Position numbers and translations under genes: made by a program
Notes under the pieces: generated by a model
The model's database searches: none
What the model was told of the DNA's origin: nothing
Seen by the model: only the letters and a program-made list of their open reading frames with translations
Shown here: positions 1 through 5,029 of the stretch, piece after piece
Position numbering within the stretch: position 1 is the stretch's first letter
Layout of the letters: each line of letters begins with the position of its first letter
NCBI GenBank assembly: GCA_934597465.1
Contig: CAKTSC010000121.1
Span: 1 to 5,269, forward strand
Direction: 5' to 3'
Length of the DNA stretch: 5,269 bases
Source of the DNA: an uncultured Dysosmobacter sp.
GTDB taxonomy: Bacteria; Bacillota; Clostridia; Oscillospirales; Oscillospiraceae

Positions 1-344
1 AAGCCGTTGGCCTCGCACCAGTCCTCGATGAGCTTGTCCGCCCGGAAGCGCTCGTGGCACTCCCGGCAGTCCATCAGGGGATCGGAGAAGCCGGCGAGGT
101 GGCCGCTGGCCACCCAGGTCTGGGGGTTCATGAGGATGGCGGCGTCCAGGCCCACGTTGTAGGGGTTCTCCTGGACGAACTTCTTCCACCAGGCGTTCTT
201 GATGTTCTTCTTCAGCTCCGCGCCCAGAGGGCCGTAGTCCCAGGTGTTGGCAAGGCCACCGTAGATCTCGCTGCCGGGAAAGACGAAGCCCCGGTTCTTG
301 CAAAGGGCCACGATCTTGTCCATGGTCTTTTCCGTGTTCTTCAT
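1..344 (-). CDS. glyQS: Glycyl-tRNA synthetase, alpha2 (homodimeric) type, 5' part only
   Basis: Class II aminoacyl-tRNA synthetase that charges tRNA-Gly with glycine in the cytoplasm. Only the first 114 codons plus two bases are present; the gene runs off the window at position 1. The N-terminal catalytic region is highly recognisable: [20 protein letters not shown] (residues 8-27), then [14 protein letters not shown] (28-41), an AWWKKFV segment (51-57), [10 protein letters not shown] (73-82), and FSDPLMDC-x2-C with RFRADKL (86-105), where C93 and C96 form the conserved Cys pair of this family. The start at 342-344 is chosen because AAGGAG lies 9 nt upstream (354-359) and the N-terminus fits the family; M8 is an alternative without its own good site. 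It lies 80 bp downstream of the ChaN-like gene with no clear terminator between, so it is probably the second gene of the T-box-controlled operon. Identification is certain; co-transcription is inferred. Confidence 0.96.
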   Translation of the reverse strand, partial: MKNTEKTMDKIVALCKNRGFVFPGSEIYGGLANTWDYGPLGAELKKNIKNAWWKKFVQENPYNVGLDAAILMNPQTWVASGHLAGFSDPLMDCRECHERFRADKLIEDWCEANG

Positions 345-353
345 AGTATTTTT

Positions 354-359
354 CTCCTT
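354..359 (-). promoter_or_regulatory. Ribosome binding site of glyQS
   Basis: AAGGAG read on the minus strand, 9 nt before the ATG at 342-344. It fixes the start codon of glyQS and shows that translation initiates independently of the upstream gene. Confidence 0.85.
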
Positions 360-364
360 CTATC

Positions 365-436
365 TGAAATTTTTGAAATTTAAGGTTGCTCGCAACCGCT
401 TCCGCTATGCCTGATTTTCCATTCTCAATTCTCAAT
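365..436. repeat. Repeat-bearing spacer between ChaN-like gene and glyQS
   Basis: An AT-rich stretch in otherwise GC-rich DNA. On the plus strand it holds two GAAATTT copies (about 366-381), a perfect hairpin GGTTGC-TC-GCAACC (384-397), a GCTTCCGC segment, and a tandem 7-mer ATTCTCA twice followed by AT (421-436). On the minus strand the 7-mer reads ATTGAGA, and its first copies provide the last codons and the TGA stop (425-427) of the ChaN-like gene. The composition change and internal repeats suggest a small interspersed element or slippage-generated sequence. The hairpin has no U-tract in either direction, so it is not a convincing terminator. Whether it is repeated elsewhere in the genome cannot be seen here. 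Confidence 0.55.
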
Positions 437-1510
437 GATCAATTTCCCCGTCTCCGGCGGCAGAACTTCCTCCGTGTTCAGCGTCCCGTCCGCCCGGCGC
501 GTCCCGTCGCAGACGCCGTACCACCAGAAGTCCGTGCCGTCCCAGCGGCGGTAGTGGATGGCGTAGGCTTCCCCGGGGCGGACGGCCATGGCGTATTCGC
601 TGCCGGGGAGGTTATCGCCGCTGCCCGGCCACCGGGAGAACTCGGCGTAAGTCTCCGGCAGACGCCAGAATTCCCGGCTGCGGAGAAGGCCCATGTTCCG
701 GAGGGGGGTCTCGCCGTAGTAGATGGCCCGGTACTCCTGCCCCGACACGGTGAGGGTGGTAAGACGGGGCAGCCCCTCTCCCCGGAGATCCCGGCAGGCC
801 ACGTCTCCGCCGTAGCGGGTGCGGAGCTGGGCCGCCATGCTGGGGGTGGTTCCGGTGTAGAAATCCGGGCCGTAGGGATCCGTGTGGGCCGCGCCGAAGA
901 TGCCCATGACCCGCTTCCGGCCCAGGCTCTCATACTCCCGGCGGAAGTTCTCCGCCAGGGTATCCTCCCGGTAGGCGTTGTCCCGGGAGAGTAAGTCTCC
1001 GTCCCAGCCCTCATAGAAGCGCTGCGCCTGCTCCACGGAGCGGAGGGCCTTCCGGTAGGCCTCGCTTCCCTGCCGCCCCTCCTTCTCCAGGAGGGCCAGG
1101 CAGAAGGCCCCGGTGGTCTTGTACTGGTGCTCCACGTCGATGCCGTAGAACACCGTCTCCGGGCAGGCGGCCCGGATCGTCCGGAAGAAGCGCTCCCGCT
1201 CCGGCGTCTGGGAGGCAGTTCCCTCCCAGTTCCGGTAGACCAGCTCCCAGAAGCTCTCGTCCCCGGTGGTCATCCAGCGGTTCAGCAGCTCCGCCGTGGC
1301 GGCCCCCATCTCCAGAAAGAGATCCCGATCCCCGGCGGCGTAGCGCGCCCGCCAGAGGGAAAGCTCCCGCTCCATGCAGGCCGCGTCGGTATGATCCTCC
1401 CCGCAGAGCAGGATCTGGCTCTCCGCCCGGGTGGGCACGGAGACGGCCAGCAGGATCAGGCACAGGGCCAGGGCCAGAAAGGCCGCCCGCTGCCGCCAGA
1501 GTTTCCGCAT
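425..1510 (-). CDS. Secreted ChaN/EreA/TIKI-superfamily protein, putative metallohydrolase
   Basis: A 361-residue protein with an N-terminal signal peptide (basic MRKLWRQR, hydrophobic 9-24, likely cleavage near TRAES, residues 27-31), so it is exported. The mature part starts at once with the pattern of the ChaN/erythromycin-esterase/TraB-TIKI fold: ILLCGEDH (33-40, G37-E-D-H40), acidic helix MERELSLW (46-53), FLEMG (65-69, E67), GIDVEHQY (123-130), an EreA-like R-E-x3-A-E-N segment (181-188), and VMGIFGAAHT (201-210, H209). In this superfamily the conserved His and Glu residues form the active or metal-binding site. The C-terminal part (about 250-361) is unassigned and rich in aromatic residues. 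True substrate is unknown: haem binding, peptide or ester hydrolysis are all known in relatives. Start supported by a GGGAGGGAGGAG tract just upstream. It is the first gene behind a T-box leader and precedes glyQS. Superfamily call is good; function is open. Confidence 0.8.
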   Translation of the reverse strand: MRKLWRQRAAFLALALCLILLAVSVPTRAESQILLCGEDHTDAACMERELSLWRARYAAGDRDLFLEMGAATAELLNRWMTTGDESFWELVYRNWEGTASQTPERERFFRTIRAACPETVFYGIDVEHQYKTTGAFCLALLEKEGRQGSEAYRKALRSVEQAQRFYEGWDGDLLSRDNAYREDTLAENFRREYESLGRKRVMGIFGAAHTDPYGPDFYTGTTPSMAAQLRTRYGGDVACRDLRGEGLPRLTTLTVSGQEYRAIYYGETPLRNMGLLRSREFWRLPETYAEFSRWPGSGDNLPGSEYAMAVRPGEAYAIHYRRWDGTDFWWYGVCDGTRRADGTLNTEEVLPPETGKLIIEN

Positions 1511-1514
1511 TTCT

Positions 1515-1525
1515 CCTCCCTCCCT
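1515..1525 (-). promoter_or_regulatory. Ribosome binding site of the ChaN-like gene
   Basis: Purine-rich AGGGAGGGAGG on the minus strand. The distal GGAGG (1519-1523) is 8 nt from the ATG at 1508-1510, the proximal one (1515-1519) only 4 nt. It lies 13 nt beyond the U-run of the T-box terminator, so it is transcribed only after antitermination. Confidence 0.75.
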
Positions 1526-1537
1526 GCCGGGGCATAG

Positions 1538-1569
1538 AAAAACGCCCCAAGCTGAATCAGCTCAGGGCG
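1538..1569 (-). terminator. T-box regulated intrinsic terminator
   Basis: On the minus strand CGCCCTGAGCTG (1558-1569) pairs with CAGCTTGGGGCG (1543-1554) around an ATT loop, a 12-pair stem with two G-U wobbles, followed directly by TTTTT (1538-1542). The 5' arm contains CCTG (1563-1566), which is also the 3' arm of the antiterminator, so the two structures exclude each other. This is the OFF state when the cognate tRNA is charged. Confidence 0.9.
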
Positions 1570-1697
1570 AATCGTAACGATCCGTGGTTCCACCTGAATT
1601 TGGACGAATCCACACTCTTTCGCCGCTAACGGGGCTTCCGGCGGGCATTTCCTCCCGCGGCTCCGGGCTGCCAGACCCATCCTTGCCTGTAGGTTTC
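1538..1697 (-). promoter_or_regulatory. T-box riboswitch leader, probably glycine-specific
   Basis: The T-box core AGGTGGAACCACGG (1582-1595) matches the consensus AGGGUGGNACCGCGG closely. The antiterminator can be drawn: CAGG (1593-1596) with CCTG (1563-1566), bulge TGGA (1589-1592), and an upper helix GGATCG/CGATTC (1578-1583 with 1569-1574) closed by TTA. The bulge UGGN pairs with the tRNA acceptor end; N = A calls for discriminator U73, as in bacterial tRNA-Gly (also Cys and some Thr). A small hairpin TGGA-TTCG-TCCA (1602-1613) just before it could be Stem III. Stem I is not resolved: GGC triplets at 1670-1672, 1685-1687 and 1622-1624 are specifier candidates, with 1670-1672 followed by A and a GCCCGGAGC tract resembling the 3' side of known Stem I. 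Downstream glyQS supports glycine. T-box call is strong; the amino acid is an inference, and the 5' end depends on the promoter assignment. Confidence 0.9.
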
Positions 1698-1698
1698 C

Positions 1699-1727
1699 AA
1701 GATAACACCTTTTTCCCTCCCCGTCAA
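1699..1727 (-). promoter_or_regulatory. Candidate sigma-A-type promoter of the T-box operon
   Basis: TTGACG (1722-1727, 5 of 6 to TTGACA) and TATCTT (1699-1704, 4 of 6 to TATAAT) separated by 17 bp, placing the start of transcription near 1692 and giving a leader of about 155 nt before the terminator U-run. The leader is short for a T-box. If Stem I extends further upstream (a CCTTG/CAAGG pairing between about 1730 and 1681 is possible), this promoter match would be accidental. Confidence 0.5.
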
Positions 1728-1730
1728 GGG

Positions 1731-1758
1731 GGAAAAGCGGCCTTATCCCCGCTTTTCC
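1731..1758. other. Perfect 10-bp hairpin in front of the T-box promoter
   Basis: GGAAAAGCGG and CCGCTTTTCC form a perfect 10-bp inverted repeat around an 8-nt loop. The TTTT lies inside the stem and is followed by CCCCC on the minus strand, so it is only weakly terminator-like. It could back up the terminator of the lipoprotein gene, or protect against read-through into the T-box operon. Confidence 0.5.
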
Positions 1759-1782
1759 GGAGGAAGTTCTCCACAAAGCGCG

Positions 1783-1820
1783 AAAAATTGTGGAAGCCGC
1801 CGCCTTATGAAACGGCTTCC
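1783..1820 (-). terminator. Intrinsic terminator of the lipoprotein gene
   Basis: On the minus strand GGAAGCCG (1813-1820) pairs perfectly with CGGCTTCC (1792-1799) over a 13-nt loop that contains the TAA stop codon (1805-1807); TTTTT follows at 1783-1787, four bases after the stem. A competing hairpin TCCACAA/TTGTGGA (1788-1794 with 1770-1776) overlaps the 3' arm. The long loop and small gap before the U-run weaken the call. Confidence 0.5.
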
Positions 1821-2554
1821 GCCGTTCCCTCCGCGTCCACCGTCACCCTGCCGGTCTCCCGCTCCCCGGCGAAGAACCGCACCGTCCAGACCCCGGTCCG
1901 CAGGTCATAGCTCCCGTCCGCCGCGTCATAATCCCCCGAAAAGACCTCCGCCGCCTTCGCGATGGCCTCGTCCTCCGTCATGGCGTCCCCGCTGAGCTCC
2001 GCGGTATCCAGAATGGTCAGAATCTCCTCCCGCCACTTGACGTCCCAGACGGTGCTGTTCATCGTCCCGTCCTGGGGCCGGACGGTGTAGCTCCCCGGCA
2101 CGCCGTCAAAGATCAAGATGAGCCACCGGTCCCCCTCCCGGGCCTCGGTGAGCTGGGTGCCGGAGGGCAGGGTCACGTCGGAGAAGTCCACCCCGGTGCC
2201 GCACATGCCGAAGCCGCCCGGCCAGGCCGAGAGCCGGAAGCGCTGCTCCGGCTTCTCCCCGTCCCAGAAGAGGATGCCCTCGGTGCCGTCCTCGCTGGAG
2301 TCGGTCTGCCAGTCCCAGCCTTCCGGCAGGGTAAGGCTCATGGAGATGCAGCCGTTCTCATAGGTCACCGGGGTGCCGCTCTCCTGCCAATCGTCGCCGA
2401 AGGGGGTGGCGGCCTCCAGGGCGGCGGCCTGCCGGATGTCCTCCGACGTGCCGCAGGGTTCGGGGCCGTCCGCCCCGGGGCTGGCCTGGCCCGCGCCGCA
2501 GCCCGCCAGCAGGGCGAGGCTCAGCAGCAGGGCGGAAATTCCGTGTTTCTTCAT
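1805..2554 (-). CDS. Putative lipoprotein with C-terminal PepSY-like region
   Basis: A 249-residue protein with a type II (lipoprotein) signal peptide: MKKHG, a hydrophobic core ISALLLSLALLAG and a lipobox LLAGC with C19 as the lipidated residue, so it should be anchored on the outer face of the membrane. Residues 20-36 are a Gly/Pro/Ser-rich tether. The middle region (about 60-185) looks like a beta-rich globular domain with repeated Trp and acidic residues (GWDWQTDSSEDG at 79-90, TVWDVKWREE at 168-177). The end, from MTEDEAIAKAAEVF (192-205) through WTVRF and GRVTVDAEGTAEAV, has the helix-then-beta-hairpin pattern of a PepSY-like module. I do not recognise a named family. It stands alone: a terminator precedes it after jag, and another closes it. 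The ATG at 2552-2554 is supported by GAAAGGA upstream (2564-2570) and the signal peptide. Confidence 0.8.
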   Translation of the reverse strand: MKKHGISALLLSLALLAGCGAGQASPGADGPEPCGTSEDIRQAAALEAATPFGDDWQESGTPVTYENGCISMSLTLPEGWDWQTDSSEDGTEGILFWDGEKPEQRFRLSAWPGGFGMCGTGVDFSDVTLPSGTQLTEAREGDRWLILIFDGVPGSYTVRPQDGTMNSTVWDVKWREEILTILDTAELSGDAMTEDEAIAKAAEVFSGDYDAADGSYDLRTGVWTVRFFAGERETGRVTVDAEGTAEAVS

Positions 2555-2564
2555 GGGATCCCAT
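2553..2564. promoter_or_regulatory. Palindrome covering the lipoprotein start codon
   Basis: ATGGGATCCCAT is a perfect 12-bp palindrome that includes the first two bases of the ATG start codon region on the minus strand and ends in the Shine-Dalgarno GAAAGGA (2564-2570). In RNA it could only fold with a very small loop, so a translational effect is doubtful; chance is possible. Confidence 0.3.
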
Positions 2565-2609
2565 CCTTTCCTTTTTCTGTCCAGTCAGACGCAGGGGCGG
2601 GCGCGTTTG

Positions 2610-2619
2610 TTCCCGGGAA
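2610..2619. promoter_or_regulatory. Possible operator palindrome upstream of the lipoprotein gene
   Basis: TTCCCGGGAA is a perfect 10-bp palindrome, flanked by GTTTG and ACG that nearly extend it. It sits about 55 bp before the lipoprotein start in a 179-bp gap (2555-2733) in which I see no convincing -35/-10 pair. It could be a regulator binding site or a chance feature of GC-rich DNA. Confidence 0.2.
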
Positions 2620-2733
2620 ACGGAAAATTTTTGGGAATGCGCTTTTTCCCGGGCCTGCCGGGAGGGCTCCCCTGCCGTGGAAGGGCCGGATGGGGTTTTC
2701 TCCGCAGGCAGGGGTTTCCTCCGGGGAGGGGTG

Positions 2734-2766
2734 AGAAAGAGCCGCCCGGGGTGGGCGGCTCTTTCT
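2734..2766. terminator. Strong symmetrical terminator after jag
   Basis: AGAAAGAGCCGCCC (2734-2747) and GGGCGGCTCTTTCT (2753-2766) form a perfect 14-bp stem around a GGGGT loop. Read on the minus strand it starts 15 bases after the jag stop, with a GC core and a 3' arm ending in CTCTTTCT, as in an A-tract/U-tract terminator. It works equally well on paper in both directions, and separates the yidC-jag unit from the lipoprotein gene. Confidence 0.85.
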
Positions 2767-2781
2767 GGTTTCATGCGCTTC

Positions 2782-3666
2782 TTACTGCTTGGTGCGGTCG
2801 TAGGCGATGATGACCCGGCGGTTGGGATCCACGCCGGTGGAGTAGGTGGTGACGTGGGGGGTATCCTGCAGGGCGGTATGGATCACATGGCGCTCGTAGG
2901 CGTTCATGGGCTCCATGGTGACGTTCCGGCGGTAGCGGACGGCCTTCTCGGCCATCTTCTCGGCGAGGCGGCAGAGGCTCTGCTCCCGGCGCTCCCGGTA
3001 GTTCTCGGCGTCCAGCTGGATGCGGCAGCGGCGGTCGCCGCCCCGGTTGACGGCATAGCTGGTGAGCTGCTGGACGGCGTCCAGGGTCTCGCCCCTGCGG
3101 CCGATGAGGGCACCCAGGTTCTTGCCCTCCAGAATGACCTTATAGCGGCCCTTCTCGGGCTGGTAGACGCGGATCTCGGCGGAGATCTCCATCTGCTCCA
3201 GCAGGCCCGCCAGGAACTTCTTCATGGCCTGGGCCTTGGCGTCGTCCACCTCCTCGCCCAGGGGGGCGGAGGTCAGGGGGGCGGGAGTCTCCTCCGGCTC
3301 GGCGGCGGGCTGGGGCTTGGGCTCCGCCTTGGGGGCGGGCTTGGGCTCAGGCTTCGTCTCGGGCTTGGGGGGGCGGGGCTTCTCGCTGCGGGCGGGACGC
3401 TCCGGACGGGCCGGGCGCTCCGCCTTGGGGGCGGCGGGCTTGGGCTCGGCAATGGGCTCGGGCCGGACGGGCTCCGTGGGGGCCTCCTCCAGCTCCTCGC
3501 CGTAGGTAACGCGGATGACGGCCGGGGACGCGCCCAGGCCCAGGAAGCCGGACTTGGCCCGCTCCAGCACCCGGACGGAGACATCGTCCCGATCCATGTT
3601 CAGCTGGGTCAGGGCCTTTGCCAGGGCCTCCTCCACGGTCTTTCCGCTGACATCAATATAACTCAT
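2782..3666 (-). CDS. jag: Jag/KhpB, RNA-binding protein with Jag_N, KH and R3H domains
   Basis: Cytoplasmic RNA-binding protein; in Firmicutes KhpB works with KhpA and influences cell elongation and division. Domain order is complete: Jag_N (about 1-54) with the signature KSGFLGLG (38-45); a low-complexity linker (about 57-135) of Pro, Ala, Lys, Glu; a KH domain (about 145-219) with the nucleic-acid-binding loop G189-R-R-G192 followed by ETLDAVQQLTSYAVN; and R3H (about 222-290) with the R259-x3-H263 motif in ERHVIH and the usual end VDPNRRVIIAYDRTKQ. At 294 residues it is longer than the roughly 200-residue Bacillus protein, the excess being in the linker. It starts 12 bp after the yidC stop, and its Shine-Dalgarno AAGGAG (3675-3680) overlaps that stop as TAAGGAG, so translation is probably coupled to yidC. 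A terminator follows. Confidence 0.96.
   Translation of the reverse strand: MSYIDVSGKTVEEALAKALTQLNMDRDDVSVRVLERAKSGFLGLGASPAVIRVTYGEELEEAPTEPVRPEPIAEPKPAAPKAERPARPERPARSEKPRPPKPETKPEPKPAPKAEPKPQPAAEPEETPAPLTSAPLGEEVDDAKAQAMKKFLAGLLEQMEISAEIRVYQPEKGRYKVILEGKNLGALIGRRGETLDAVQQLTSYAVNRGGDRRCRIQLDAENYRERREQSLCRLAEKMAEKAVRYRRNVTMEPMNAYERHVIHTALQDTPHVTTYSTGVDPNRRVIIAYDRTKQ
3270..3465 (-). repeat. Degenerate coding repeat in the Jag linker
   Basis: The linker of Jag is encoded by imperfect repeats. GGGCTTGGGCTC occurs exactly at 3313-3324, 3337-3348 and 3436-3447 on the plus strand; the first two are 24 bp apart. They encode EPKP units (residues 74-77, 107-110, 115-118) among PARPE and PAPK variants. 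Such a tract can change length by slippage without breaking the frame when units are multiples of three. Confidence 0.7.
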
Positions 3667-3674
3667 GGCTCTCG

Positions 3675-3681
3675 CTCCTTA
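3675..3681 (-). promoter_or_regulatory. Stop of yidC fused with the ribosome binding site of jag
   Basis: TAAGGAG on the minus strand: TAA (3679-3681) ends yidC and AAGGAG (3675-3680) is the Shine-Dalgarno of jag, 8 nt from its ATG. A ribosome ending on yidC sits on the jag initiation site, which favours translational coupling and fixed stoichiometry. Confidence 0.85.
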
Positions 3682-4833
3682 CTCCTCTTCGTGCTCCCGG
3701 TAAGCGCGGCCACGGGCGTAGGGACGGTCGCCCACGCGGCCGGCTTCGGTGGTGCTGGGCTTCTTCTGGCCGCCCTTTTTCTTGGCCTCCTGGATCTGGC
3801 GGTTCCGTTCCCGCTGGCGGGCCTTCTCCTCGGACTGCTGCTGGAGCTGGCGCTGACGGGCCTCCTCCTGGCGGGCCCTGCGGCTCTCCTCGATGGCCTT
3901 GGCGCGGGCCTCCTCGTCCTCCCGGATCTTCTTGATGTAGGCTTTATTGAGGATGAGATCCTGGATGGCGGAGAAGACGCTCTGGGCCAGCCAGTAGAGG
4001 GAGAGTGCGGCGGGCAGGGTGTAGCCGATCCAGAGGGTCATGAGAGGCATCACCAGCATCATGGTCTTGTTGGTGGCGTTGGCAGCGGCCTGCTGGGGCT
4101 GGCCCATCATGCTGATCTTCATGTTGACCACCTGGGAACCAGCGGCCAGCAGCACCATGACGATGATGCCCACGGCGGCCCAGGTGAGGCCGGCGGACTT
4201 GATCATGCCCAGGGCGTCCGCGGCGGAAGCGCCCAGGTCGATACCCAGGAAGTGGTAATCCACGTTCATCCAGCCGCTGATGCCCTCGGCCAGCTCCGGA
4301 TGCTGGGTGTTGATGGCGTTGACCAGGTTGATCTGGCCGTAGGGGGTGAACTGGTTGAACCCGTCCTTCAGGACGGCGGTGCCGTCCTTATAGGTGAGGA
4401 TGGTGCTCATGTCGATGCCGGCGGCGATGGCCTTTTCCACCAGGGACTGGCAGACCTCCTTGCTCAGCATCATGAAGTGGGTGATGGGCTGGCGGATGAT
4501 GTAGTAAAGGGCGATGAGGATGGGCATGGGGATGAAGCTCCACAGGCAGCCGCTGGCGGGGTTGATGCCGTTCTCCTGATAGAGCTTGTTCTGCTCCTCC
4601 GCCATCTTTTCGCGGTTGTTGGCGTAGCGCTTCTGGATCTCCTGCATCTGGCCGGAGACCATGTTCATGCGGATCATGCTGCGCTTGCTCTTCATCATGA
4701 AGGGCAGCAGCACCAGCTTCACCACCAGCGTAAAGAGGATCAGGGCCACGCCGTAGGAGCCGGTGAGCTCATAGAACTGCCGGGTCAGCCAGGCGAAGGG
4801 CCAACAGATCCAGTAACCAAGGGTCGCAAACAT
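3679..4833 (-). CDS. yidC: YidC/Oxa1/Alb3-family membrane protein insertase
   Basis: Inserts membrane proteins into the cytoplasmic membrane alone or with SecYEG. The 384-residue protein has the conserved core: TM1 (about 28-46, YGVALILFTLVVKLVLLPFM) with K39 at the place of the functional positive charge of the hydrophilic groove; cytoplasmic C1 helical hairpin (48-92, MQEIQKRYANNREKM and NKLYQENGINP); TM2 (about 95-115, FIPMPILIALYYIIR); an outside loop of about 100 residues; TM3 (about 216-236); TM4 and TM5 (about 257-292) with LPAALSLYWLAQSVFSAIQD. A charged Arg/Glu/Gln tail (300-384) likely forms a coiled coil and contacts ribosomes. There is no lipoprotein signal as in SpoIIIJ, and the TM2-TM3 loop is longer than in Bacillus. 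Start supported by GGAGG (4841-4845) 7 nt upstream. It lies after yidD and before jag, the usual order. Confidence 0.97.
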   Translation of the reverse strand: MFATLGYWICWPFAWLTRQFYELTGSYGVALILFTLVVKLVLLPFMMKSKRSMIRMNMVSGQMQEIQKRYANNREKMAEEQNKLYQENGINPASGCLWSFIPMPILIALYYIIRQPITHFMMLSKEVCQSLVEKAIAAGIDMSTILTYKDGTAVLKDGFNQFTPYGQINLVNAINTQHPELAEGISGWMNVDYHFLGIDLGASAADALGMIKSAGLTWAAVGIIVMVLLAAGSQVVNMKISMMGQPQQAAANATNKTMMLVMPLMTLWIGYTLPAALSLYWLAQSVFSAIQDLILNKAYIKKIREDEEARAKAIEESRRARQEEARQRQLQQQSEEKARQRERNRQIQEAKKKGGQKKPSTTEAGRVGDRPYARGRAYREHEEE

Positions 4834-4887
4834 ATTCTTTCCTCCGAACTTTAGTGGAACGCGGCAGCGCGAGAACGGCGGCGCTCA

Positions 4888-4932
4888 GCCGTCCCTTCCG
4901 GACGGCAGGGGAAAGGGCCGGGGTCTCCCGGC
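4888..4932. other. Two GC-rich hairpins in the yidC 5' leader
   Basis: GCCGTCC/GGACGGC (4888-4894 with 4900-4906, 5-nt loop) and GCCGGG/CCCGGC (4917-4922 with 4927-4932, 4-nt loop) are perfect short stems. Neither is followed by a U-tract on the minus strand, so they are not intrinsic terminators. They may structure the mRNA between yidD and yidC. Apart from these and the repeats at 5030-5127 I see no gene or clear promoter between 4834 and 5131. Confidence 0.4.
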
Positions 4933-5029
4933 AAGGAAAAATGGGGCCCGTCTCGGAAAATCTCCGGAAAGTGCCCCGCTGGGATATTTGAGAACCAAAG
5001 ATCAATCCGTCCCACCGCGGAAAAGGAAC

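Noticed and set aside
384..397. GGTTGC-TC-GCAACC hairpin as a terminator before glyQS
   Set aside because: Stem is only 6 bp with a 2-nt loop and the minus-strand sequence after it (TTAAATTTC) lacks a proper U-run, so co-transcription of glyQS with the upstream gene remains more likely.
386..994. Plus-strand open frame of 202 codons
   Set aside because: Antisense shadow of the ChaN-like gene, Pro/Ala/Gly/Val-rich, no domain and no ribosome binding site.
3300..3460. CRISPR-like array from the regular GGGCTTGGGCTC units
   Set aside because: Units are short, unevenly spaced and in frame inside the Jag coding sequence; they are protein linker repeats.
2677..4854. Very long plus-strand open frame (725 codons) across jag and yidC
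   Set aside because: It is antisense to two well-identified genes; its translation is Gly/Leu/Ala/His-rich low complexity typical of the reverse frame of GC-rich coding DNA, and it has no recognisable domain.
4888..4906. Hairpin as a terminator before yidC
   Set aside because: Good 7-bp stem but no U-run on either strand.
4984..5006. TTGATC and AAATAT as a yidC promoter
   Set aside because: The spacing is only about 10-11 bp, far from the 17 bp needed, so no promoter is claimed; transcription may come from upstream of yidD.
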